Source of the DNA: an uncultured Saprospiraceae bacterium
Lineage (GTDB): Bacteria > Bacteroidota > Bacteroidia > Chitinophagales > Saprospiraceae
Assembly (NCBI GenBank): GCA_937923485.1
Contig: CALDUE010000017.1
Coordinates: 1 to 47,898, forward strand
DNA: 47,898 bases
Direction: 5' to 3'
Shown here: in pieces, positions 40,763-47,220 of the stretch
Layout of the letters: every line of letters begins with the position of its first letter
Position numbering within the stretch: the first letter of the stretch is position 1
The notes under the pieces: generated by a model
What the model was told of the DNA's origin: nothing
The model's input: only the letters and a program-made list of their open reading frames with translations
The model's database searches: none
Position numbers and translations under genes: made by a program

Positions 40763-41320
40763 TTACTGCTTGGTGGTTACTTCAATTGCACCGTCTTTGG
40801 CTAAATCACCGTATTTTTTCATCGCGGCATCTCCTTTCATAACCTCCATCGACTTAATCTGGCTAGGGCTCATTGCTTGAAGTTTTTCCATCGAAGAAGG
40901 CTTTCCATCAATAACAATGTGCGCTTTCAAATCAGAACCGAAGGACATCTTCACCTCATCGCTCATCGCATCAGTGACTTGCTCAGCTGGAGCTGCAGGT
41001 ACAATTGCATCCAAGTCAGTCGGCTGGATAACATCAGCTGGAGGAGTAGAAGAAATGACAATTGCACCGTTTTTCTTATACTTACCAAATCGCGCATGTG
41101 CTTGTTCGCCAGTAAGAATTTGAATATCACCGATGTTCTGCTCATCCATGTCCGCGAGCTGAGCTTGCGTAATTTCAGTCTTATCGAACAAGATTACTGG
41201 ACCATCGCCTTCTTCAGACAATACGACACTTTGGGTTGGTTGTGAAGCTGTGGGAGTTGTTTGAGCACTTGTGAGCGCGGCAGAAAGAACGAAGAAGCAG
41301 AGAGAAAAGAATAGTTTCAT
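40763..41320 (-). CDS. Secreted protein with two TonB-receptor-plug-like repeats
   Basis: 185 residues from the ATG at 41320 (MKLFFSLCFFVLSAALTSAQ, a clear signal peptide). Two repeats share one pattern: VILFDKTEITQAQLADMDEQ, then IGDIQILTGEQAHARFGKYKKNGAIVIS; and HIVIDGKPSSMEKLQAMSPS, then IKSMEVMKGDAAMKKYGDLAKDGAIEVTT. The pattern (Ile-Asp-Gly, Val-x-Lys-Gly-x-x-Ala, Tyr-Gly, Gly-Ala-Ile) is the plug-edge motif found in SusC-type receptors and at the C-terminus of some BlaR1-like proteins. No barrel is present. It lies 27 bases upstream of the ECF sigma start on the same strand, so it may be a partner in the same signalling unit (inference). Confidence 0.8.
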   Translation of the reverse strand: MKLFFSLCFFVLSAALTSAQTTPTASQPTQSVVLSEEGDGPVILFDKTEITQAQLADMDEQNIGDIQILTGEQAHARFGKYKKNGAIVISSTPPADVIQPTDLDAIVPAAPAEQVTDAMSDEVKMSFGSDLKAHIVIDGKPSSMEKLQAMSPSQIKSMEVMKGDAAMKKYGDLAKDGAIEVTTKQ

Positions 41321-41396
41321 GGCAGGTGTTTTCACAGTGTAAAGATAACAAAGCCCGTGGGTGTACCTTTATTCTATCAATCATAATGAGAACTTA

Positions 41397-42971
41397 ATGG
41401 CTACTTACCTCCGCTTTTCAGCCCTTTTTGCTGGGCTTTTTCTTTTCGTCAGCCTTTCGGCAAAACCTATTCCGACCTTCTCAAGTCCTTTTGGCGTTGC
41501 AGAGATACCTTCGATTGCGACTCAAGTCGATAGCCTTCCCACGGCAGCATCGATTGAGGTTTTGGCGAAAGCTGCAATGGACAGCTTCGATGTGCCAGGC
41601 TTTGCGATAGGTATCGTTAAAGACGGCAAAGTTGTACTTTCCAAAGGCTACGGCGTACGTAAAATAGGAACGGATGAGGCGGTAGATGCAAATACGCTTT
41701 TCGCGATCGCTTCCAATACCAAAGCCTTCGTTGGCACGATGGCTGCGATGTTGGAAGATGAAGGAAAGCTATCGCTAAAAGATCCCGTTTCGCAGTATCT
41801 ACCCTACCTCAAATTTCCTAGTGAAGAGGTTACTAAACTCGCCATCGTCGAAGATTTGATGACCCACAGAACCGGTCTCGGTACTTTCAAGGGAGACCAT
41901 TTGTGGTTTAAGCGAAAGATCAATCCGAGGGAAGTTTTGACGAAAGTCAGAGACCTGGAACTTGAATATCCGTTCCGCGCAGGCTATGGATACAGCAATG
42001 TGATGTTCATCGCGGCGGGCGAGGTGATCGGGAAGGTGGCAGGCAAGCCGTGGTCGGAAGCAGTCGAAACGCAAATCTTCGCGCCTTTGGGAATGAATCG
42101 TACTGTTACACGCGTTCGTGATCTCCCCAAAGATAACTTCGCATACGGGCACATCACGCGTCAAGAAAACAATTCAATTCCTCCAGTTGCTTGGGATGCT
42201 CCAGGCGCCGCAGGAGGAATCTGGTCGAGCAGCAACGATATGCTCAAATGGATTAGTTGTAATTTGAATGACGGCGTCTATAAGGGTGATACTGTTTGGA
42301 GCAAACAGGTGCAACGCACCACCATGCGTCCAAAAAATGTCATCGGCGCGGCTCCAGGATTCACCTCCTATGGTCTTGGTTGGTTTCTATCAAATGACGA
42401 TGGACATTTGATTGCCGGACATGGAGGAGGCTATGACGGGATGTACTCACGTGTCGTATTAGTTCCAGATTTAAATTTAGGAATCGTCGTTTTAACTAAC
42501 AGTATGACAGGATTTCCTCGAGCTTTAAGTACTGAAATTGTTAACCAGTACATGGGCAAAAGCTCTGCGACTTGGCTTGATGATGGATTGAAAGGTGAGC
42601 GGGCTGGACACGCAAATTGGTTCACTCATCAGGACAGTGTATCATATTTACTCTCGCTTGCGCAAAACAAGCCTGACGCTCATCCTTTAGTCCTCGGCAC
42701 GTATCGAGATGCCACCTACGGGACCTTTACCGTAACTGCTGGAGCAGGCAAAAACCTTGAGCTTAGCTTTCCGCAAGCACCGCAATTAGACGCGCTGCTG
42801 CAACCAGTCGGAGGTGATCACTACAAATTGACCTGGCGAGAACGGCATGCTTGGGTTGACCAAGGATTAGCCTTCACGGAACACAAAGATGGCAAGCTTG
42901 CTTTGCGTCTTTATATCCCAAACGAGGATATTTTCTATGATAGCATTTTGGCGGTTAAAGTTTCTGAGTAG
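41397..42971 (+). CDS. Serine hydrolase (class C beta-lactamase/penicillin-binding-protein-like) with C-terminal DUF3471-like region
   Basis: Exported serine hydrolase of the AmpC/EstB/DD-peptidase superfamily. The signal peptide (about 1-23, FAGLFLFVSLSAK) precedes S106-x-x-K109 in ASNTKAF, Y199-S-N201 in GYSNVMF and the third motif H342-G-G in GHGGGYDGM. The active-site triad is complete. The last 110 residues (LGTYRDATYGTFTVTAG) form a small beta domain as in DUF3471. True beta-lactam hydrolysis is not implied; family members include D-aminopeptidases and esterases. The ATG at 41397 is chosen (MATYLRFSALFA). Three GTTTT-GNRA hairpins and a degenerate one lie in this gene. Confidence 0.9.
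   Translation: MATYLRFSALFAGLFLFVSLSAKPIPTFSSPFGVAEIPSIATQVDSLPTAASIEVLAKAAMDSFDVPGFAIGIVKDGKVVLSKGYGVRKIGTDEAVDANTLFAIASNTKAFVGTMAAMLEDEGKLSLKDPVSQYLPYLKFPSEEVTKLAIVEDLMTHRTGLGTFKGDHLWFKRKINPREVLTKVRDLELEYPFRAGYGYSNVMFIAAGEVIGKVAGKPWSEAVETQIFAPLGMNRTVTRVRDLPKDNFAYGHITRQENNSIPPVAWDAPGAAGGIWSSSNDMLKWISCNLNDGVYKGDTVWSKQVQRTTMRPKNVIGAAPGFTSYGLGWFLSNDDGHLIAGHGGGYDGMYSRVVLVPDLNLGIVVLTNSMTGFPRALSTEIVNQYMGKSSATWLDDGLKGERAGHANWFTHQDSVSYLLSLAQNKPDAHPLVLGTYRDATYGTFTVTAGAGKNLELSFPQAPQLDALLQPVGGDHYKLTWRERHAWVDQGLAFTEHKDGKLALRLYIPNEDIFYDSILAVKVSE
41452..41466 (-). repeat. GTTTT-GNRA hairpin copy in a signal peptide
   Basis: GTTTT-GCC-GAAA-GGC, fully paired. Antisense in the serine hydrolase signal peptide, reading SLSAKP. 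Confidence 0.85.
41559..41573 (+). repeat. GTTTT-GNRA hairpin copy, GGC/GCT stem
   Basis: GTTTT-GGC-GAAA-GCT. Sense in the serine hydrolase gene, reading EVLAKAA. It faces the 41452 copy, 92 bases away. Confidence 0.85.
41934..41948 (+). repeat. GTTTT-GNRA hairpin copy, GAC/GTC stem
   Basis: GTTTT-GAC-GAAA-GTC: the middle pair is A-T with both bases changed. Sense in the serine hydrolase gene, reading EVLTKVR. Confidence 0.7.
42655..42668 (-). repeat. GTTTT hairpin, shortened form, GCAA loop
   Basis: GTTTTGCGCAAGCG on the minus strand in the serine hydrolase gene (LAQNKP). It is one base shorter than the consensus, like the copy at 759. Confidence 0.45.
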
Positions 42972-43001
42972 GTATCGGTTATTCTAATATTATTGCTTAA
43001 G

Positions 43002-43048
43002 AAAGGTAAAGGCGCACCAAACTCTTGGCGCGCCTTTACCTTTTTTTT
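43002..43048 (+). terminator. Intrinsic terminator after the serine hydrolase gene
   Basis: A 14-bp perfect stem (AAAGGTAAAGGCGC, with GCGCCTTTACCTTT) across a 14-base spacer, followed by further T (T run 43041-43048). Confidence 0.85.
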
Positions 43049-43091
43049 AGCATCAGCTTAGCTAAAACACTAAGCAATATAATCTCGGGAA

Positions 43092-43982
43092 TCAATCGAC
43101 CTTTGACTTAATGAGTTGACCTGATTCCAAATCTTGTTCGAGCTTATTGATGGCTGCCTCTGCTGCTTCAATTTTAGCTTTTTTGTCCTTGTAAGCCGCT
43201 TCATTTATGTTACCCCGTTGCTTATCTAATTCGAGTTTAGCTTTAGCAGCTTCGACTTTTTGACGAGCGGATTCGGCCTTACTTTGATTTTTAGAGATTG
43301 TCTCATCAAGCTCTTTTTTGCGCGACTCCTTTCTAAGTTTTGCCTGTAAAGCTTGCTCTTGGCCAAACGCTTTGCGAGAATTGACTCCACCTTTGTCGCC
43401 TCTGGCATTATTCCTATCAGCATTTTCAGACTTGTCATAATCTTCACGGTCGGCAGCCCGATCATTCTGCATTTCCTTTCCTTTAGCTCGACCTTGTGCT
43501 CCTTTATCCGACTTCGGACCTTTCACTTTATCCTTCTTAGGTCCACCATCACCGCCGTCATCGTCGTAGTCCTCATCTTCGTCGTCATCAGACTTCACAC
43601 GATCTTTTCTAGCTAATTTATCGGCTTCTTTGGATAGCTCTCTAGCTTCCTTGTCTGGCTTTTGTGCAGAGGCAGCATTTTTGGCTTCCATCGCTTTGGC
43701 TTTGCCTCCTTCGGCTTTGTCGTTGGCTGCTTTTGATTTGTCTCGTCCGCCTTTGCCAAGACGATCTTTGAGCGATTTACCCTTTGCTTTGGCTTCTTTG
43801 CCCACTGAAGAGGCTCCATCTTCTGCACCATCTATGACAGGTTCTGCCTGCATTTTGGCGTTTTTCTTCAATTGCCCTTTATTCACTTTTTCAGCTTTGA
43901 CGTTGGGGTTTTGTGCGAACGCGGTCGTCTGAAAGAATAGAATGGCTGCTCCAAAAAGGAGTATGGTTGTTAAATTTTTCAC
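43092..43982 (-). CDS. Secreted Lys/Asp-rich low-complexity protein
   Basis: I do not recognise a family. The 296-residue protein starts with GTG at 43982 and a signal peptide (LTTILLFGAAILFFQTTAFAQ). It is then extremely charged and Ala/Lys-rich, with an acidic run (KSDDDEDEDYDDDGGDGG, about residues 131-148) between basic blocks. The C-terminal third (about 220-290) is a predicted coiled coil of Glu/Lys/Ala heptads (ESARQKVEAAKAKLELDKQ). Such composition is seen in periplasmic scaffold, mineral- or polyanion-binding proteins. The gene for a short lipoprotein follows upstream with 218 bases between the starts. No catalytic motif is visible. Confidence 0.75.
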   Translation of the reverse strand: MKNLTTILLFGAAILFFQTTAFAQNPNVKAEKVNKGQLKKNAKMQAEPVIDGAEDGASSVGKEAKAKGKSLKDRLGKGGRDKSKAANDKAEGGKAKAMEAKNAASAQKPDKEARELSKEADKLARKDRVKSDDDEDEDYDDDGGDGGPKKDKVKGPKSDKGAQGRAKGKEMQNDRAADREDYDKSENADRNNARGDKGGVNSRKAFGQEQALQAKLRKESRKKELDETISKNQSKAESARQKVEAAKAKLELDKQRGNINEAAYKDKKAKIEAAEAAINKLEQDLESGQLIKSKVD

Positions 43983-43990
43983 GGTTGGGA

Positions 43991-44203
43991 TTATTTTAAG
44001 GCGTCGAGTAAATGATCTAGTTGCGCTGCCGACTCAAGAATTTCAGTATTCATACTGTCGAGTGTGTTTACGGCGGTTTCGGCTTCTTGGATTTCTTGCT
44101 CAGCTTGAACAGCCTCGGACATCTCTTCTGTTGAAGTTGATGTATTACCAGAGCAAGCAGCGAAGAGCGCGATAAAACCGAAATAGAACAGCAAGTTTTT
44201 CAT
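43991..44203 (-). CDS. Small putative lipoprotein
   Basis: 70 residues from the ATG at 44203 (MKNLLFYFGFIALFAACSGN). The signal ends in a lipobox-like LFAAC, so the mature protein would start at Cys17. The mature part is Glu-rich and helical (EEMSEAVQAEQEIQEAETAVNTLDSMNTEI), probably a coiled coil. Nine bases separate its stop from the start of the charged secreted protein downstream, so the two are likely cotranscribed. The longer open frame to 44302 has no signal sequence at its start. I do not recognise a family. Confidence 0.7.
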   Translation of the reverse strand: MKNLLFYFGFIALFAACSGNTSTSTEEMSEAVQAEQEIQEAETAVNTLDSMNTEILESAAQLDHLLDALK

Positions 44204-44454
44204 TAAGAAGGTTTGGTGTAGTGAGAAGTGCAAGACGTTGATATTCAATTGAACACAACACCTGCAAGGTACTTTTAAGACGAAGTTATGCATTAAAGTC
44301 ACACTCTATACATAAAAATTACTTAACTGCGAGCCGTGGCGCTAACCCTCTACAGCTGTCAGCTCTTGAGCATATGCGTGAACAGGATGCTTCACTTTGC
44401 ACGGTGCGATTGCAGCACTTCTAAAGAGTGCCGCTACGTTTATGTGAATTGTGT

Positions 44455-45780
44455 CTACTTCACTAATACCCTTGCACTCGAAGAACCTTTATTCGTTTGA
44501 ATCCGAACGATATACCATCCTGCTTGCACTGCGCTTATTTGCCAATAGGTATTGCTTGGGCGGACGTCAACCTGTTTTCCCGAAAGGGTAAACACTTCAA
44601 CCTTTTGCACTTCCTGTCCAGCAGTTTCAATCTGGAAAGTGCGATCGGCGCCAAGTAGTGTAGGATAAATCTTAGGCCTATCTGCACCAGTGACTTGAGA
44701 AGTAGAAGAAACAAGGCTAATGGTATACACAAAAATCTCTGTACAGTCGGCTACATCACGACTGGTGGTGATTTGTTGACCGTTTGAGACGACTTCCTCT
44801 CCAAAGAGAATTTCTCCAAGCACTGCCATGGTGTCGAGTCGAAAAGTGTCGGGAGGGGTAATGGTAAGTTCTTCCAGTTGCGCACAGCCTGCTGCATCCA
44901 CACTGTTGAACACATAAGTCCCTGGCAGGATAAAACTGGTGTCTTGAAAAGGGATTGAAGCTCCTTCTAGAAAACATTCAGTAGCTCGAATAGTAGCAGA
45001 CTGACCTGCGTGGAGATATGCAATTTGATCGCAGGCGCTAGGGCTAGTTGAAATAGCTTCATAAAACCCAGGAGTATCTATGGCTTGCCCATTCCACATA
45101 AACGTTACTCCAGGTTCTAAACAGACGTCTTCGCGTTGCACTATGGGAGTGATACAATCATCTGTTTTAAAGACGCCGTGAATGCCTGAGATGAAGGTGT
45201 TGCCATTGAGGTGTTGTAGGTTGTCGTACCCGCTGACGGTTTGGGTGTAATCCTGCCAAAACTCATCGAGGCACGTCTCACCAGAGTTTCTTGCAATAAA
45301 AGATGGAATATTAACGGGGTCCTCGATCAGACTCTGTCCATCCCATTGAATCTTAAACAACGATGTAAAGGGTCCTCCCGACAAATTTCTATTGGCTATT
45401 GAAGTAAATAAGGCAGCATCTCTACGTTGGATCGGTCCGCTTAGAGCAAAATTTCCAAGAAAATCTAGCGTCTGAATATCATAAACAAACGCTTGGTAGA
45501 CCGTGCGCATCGGACCAAATTCAGTCTGAATCTTTTGTACAACATAGACATCTTCAAGTAGTAGCGGTGTTGAATTAGATTCATCTGAAAGTGTTACTAC
45601 TTGATTACCTCTTTTGATGAAAGCCGTGCGATTCTCTGAGTAAAGTGTGTCTATACCTCTCACAAGGATTTCAAGATCCGAAAATTGACCTGACATAGGG
45701 GTGAGCGAACCTAACTCTAAACGGAAATTTTTTGAGCCTTCTCGGACTACACGCGCATCATCTCCTCCATCGGAAATCAT
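44455..45780 (-). CDS. T9SS sorting-domain protein, C-terminal part after an apparent frameshift
   Basis: The 441-residue open frame has no signal peptide and begins mid-protein (MISDGGDDARVVREGSKNF). The region about 225-350 contains Cys-containing Ig-like/SprB-like repeats. It ends in a type A T9SS sorting domain (KVEVFTLSGKQVDVRPSNTYWQISAVQAGWYIVRIQTN). Reading back across its start in the same frame gives plausible protein, AIFATSPSGTTEVLIDEL, which meets the frame upstream after one extra base. So this is probably the second half of one 867-residue secreted protein whose first half is 45792-47057. A GTTTT hairpin with an inverted stem pair lies in the sorting domain (44574). Confidence 0.8.
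   Translation of the reverse strand: MISDGGDDARVVREGSKNFRLELGSLTPMSGQFSDLEILVRGIDTLYSENRTAFIKRGNQVVTLSDESNSTPLLLEDVYVVQKIQTEFGPMRTVYQAFVYDIQTLDFLGNFALSGPIQRRDAALFTSIANRNLSGGPFTSLFKIQWDGQSLIEDPVNIPSFIARNSGETCLDEFWQDYTQTVSGYDNLQHLNGNTFISGIHGVFKTDDCITPIVQREDVCLEPGVTFMWNGQAIDTPGFYEAISTSPSACDQIAYLHAGQSATIRATECFLEGASIPFQDTSFILPGTYVFNSVDAAGCAQLEELTITPPDTFRLDTMAVLGEILFGEEVVSNGQQITTSRDVADCTEIFVYTISLVSSTSQVTGADRPKIYPTLLGADRTFQIETAGQEVQKVEVFTLSGKQVDVRPSNTYWQISAVQAGWYIVRIQTNKGSSSARVLVK
44574..44588 (+). repeat. GTTTT-GNRA hairpin copy, CCC/GGG stem
   Basis: GTTTT-CCC-GAAA-GGG: the outer pair is flipped from G-C to C-G. Antisense in the T9SS sorting-domain part, reading TLSGKQV. Confidence 0.65.
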
Positions 45781-45791
45781 TAAGGATTGAT

Positions 45792-47057
45792 CTAGCTCGT
45801 CGATAAGTACTTCAGTTGTTCCGCTCGGAGAAGTAGCAAAAATTGCTTCCGATCATTTAGCTGTCTTATTGAGTAGGTAAAACCTCCAAAAGTCTCAGAC
45901 AGTAAGAAGCGCTCTTCAACATCTAAATCAATTAGCGCTGGAGTACTGCTGTTATCCGTGTACTCTTCAAAACCAGCTCCAGACGGGGCAAGTATTGAAC
46001 CTGAAAGCGTGGGGGACCAATTTGAAAACCCTTTTGCTAAAGAAGAGGCTACCGATACATTGTCATCATGAAGCGTAACAACTCTTCCATTACTTGTACC
46101 GATTACATAGGATAAGTCTTCCGTAAAATTACCCAACTGAAAATCAAGAGGAAGCATAGTTGAAACTAGCAAACTAGCTGATGTAGTAGCCTCTCTTAAT
46201 TCAAGACTATTAGCATACTGAAATAAAAACTGATTATTATTAATAGTGGTTGCAGTTTCAAATCCAACTGGATCAATAGATGTAGTAGACCACTGTGCAT
46301 TTGCAACTGAGTAGGTCGCTACAGCTACTGCAGTGGTTGTACCGTTCGAATCTCTCTGAGCTACTACTATTGAATAATCAGAAAAAGAAAAGTCTTGCGC
46401 TTGCTCGCTTGTCACAATAGAGTACCCTTGGTCTAACAGACCTAAAGGTTGAATGGAAGGAGGAGTAGCAAAAGAAGATGCAGGTATCTCTGGTTGCGCG
46501 CTGAATTCTAAATCGCCACTGTTTCGATCTCGCTCTAACTCGTAAAAATAAGGTTCGGGAATGGTAACTGGAGACACCTCTAACCGGTTGCCCAAGCCTT
46601 CATCAACAGCAATTCCATGAGTAGTAACAACCCCCAAAGCCGCAAATATTTTAAAGGTGAAAATTCGTTCATCGTTTCTGCTAATAATTTCAAACGGTAG
46701 TGCTGCACATATAGAATTGCTCTGGATCGTGGAAGTATCGACTGTCCCATCGCAAGCAAACCTATAATCATTCAACGCGCCACTCTGGGTCGAATAGCTT
46801 GTAAAATTCACATTCCCATTGGTCGTTGTAAAACGATATGAGGCGTCGGACAGACCAGTAACATCAAGCACCGATTCCCACGTCTGCCCCAAATCAGCAG
46901 AACGATAAACTCGATTGGCCACCCTCGCGAAGGCGTTTCCACAACTATCGATAGCAAGTGCGTCTGGTGAAGTGGCCTGGGTAGCAAGTAAGTCCCACTG
47001 CCCGAAAGCGAGTGTAGTAGAAAGACTAATGAAGAGTGCTAATAAAGAAATTTTCAT
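45792..47057 (-). CDS. Secreted protein, N-terminal part of the frameshifted T9SS gene
   Basis: 421 residues starting with an ATG at 47057 and a clear signal peptide (MKISLLALFISLSTTLAFGQ). The region SPDALAIDSCGNAFARVANRVYRSADLGQTWESVLDVTGLSD resembles sialidase-like/BNR repeats. The frame ends prematurely in KYLSTS-stop without a sorting domain. The five-A run at 45838-45842 (plus strand) is the likely break: one extra A would join it in frame to the C-terminal part (44455-45780). That would make an 867-residue protein with signal peptide, beta-propeller-like body and T9SS domain. It may be a sequencing error, a true mutation, or a phase-variable tract. Confidence 0.75.
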   Translation of the reverse strand: MKISLLALFISLSTTLAFGQWDLLATQATSPDALAIDSCGNAFARVANRVYRSADLGQTWESVLDVTGLSDASYRFTTTNGNVNFTSYSTQSGALNDYRFACDGTVDTSTIQSNSICAALPFEIISRNDERIFTFKIFAALGVVTTHGIAVDEGLGNRLEVSPVTIPEPYFYELERDRNSGDLEFSAQPEIPASSFATPPSIQPLGLLDQGYSIVTSEQAQDFSFSDYSIVVAQRDSNGTTTAVAVATYSVANAQWSTTSIDPVGFETATTINNNQFLFQYANSLELREATTSASLLVSTMLPLDFQLGNFTEDLSYVIGTSNGRVVTLHDDNVSVASSLAKGFSNWSPTLSGSILAPSGAGFEEYTDNSSTPALIDLDVEERFLLSETFGGFTYSIRQLNDRKQFLLLLRAEQLKYLSTS

Positions 47058-47120
47058 GGGGTTATTTTATAAGGCTTAAATTCTAAAGGAAAGATAGGAA
47101 TTATTCTATACTTGTTCACA

Positions 47121-47135
47121 AGGTCTAGGACCTTA
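47121..47135. promoter_or_regulatory. Inverted repeat AAGGTC-TAG-GACCTT between divergent genes
   Basis: A perfect 6-bp inverted repeat, three-base spacer, in the 163-base divergent promoter region of the frameshifted T9SS gene and the MFS gene. It is a possible operator and nothing more is known. Confidence 0.35.
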
Positions 47136-47220
47136 GCCTATCACTACACCCATTTTTAACATTTACAAGAGCTGGCATTCATTGTTTTAGCGCGCGCAGA
47201 TTGCTGTCTACCTTGCCCCA

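Noticed and set aside
2463-41573. The repeated motif as a conserved peptide motif
   Set aside because: It is read in all three frames and on both strands, giving different peptides, so protein-level conservation cannot explain it.
43908-43922. Near-match GTTTT-GTG-CGAA-CGC
   Set aside because: The loop is CGAA, not GNRA, and the inner closing pair is G-C rather than C-G.
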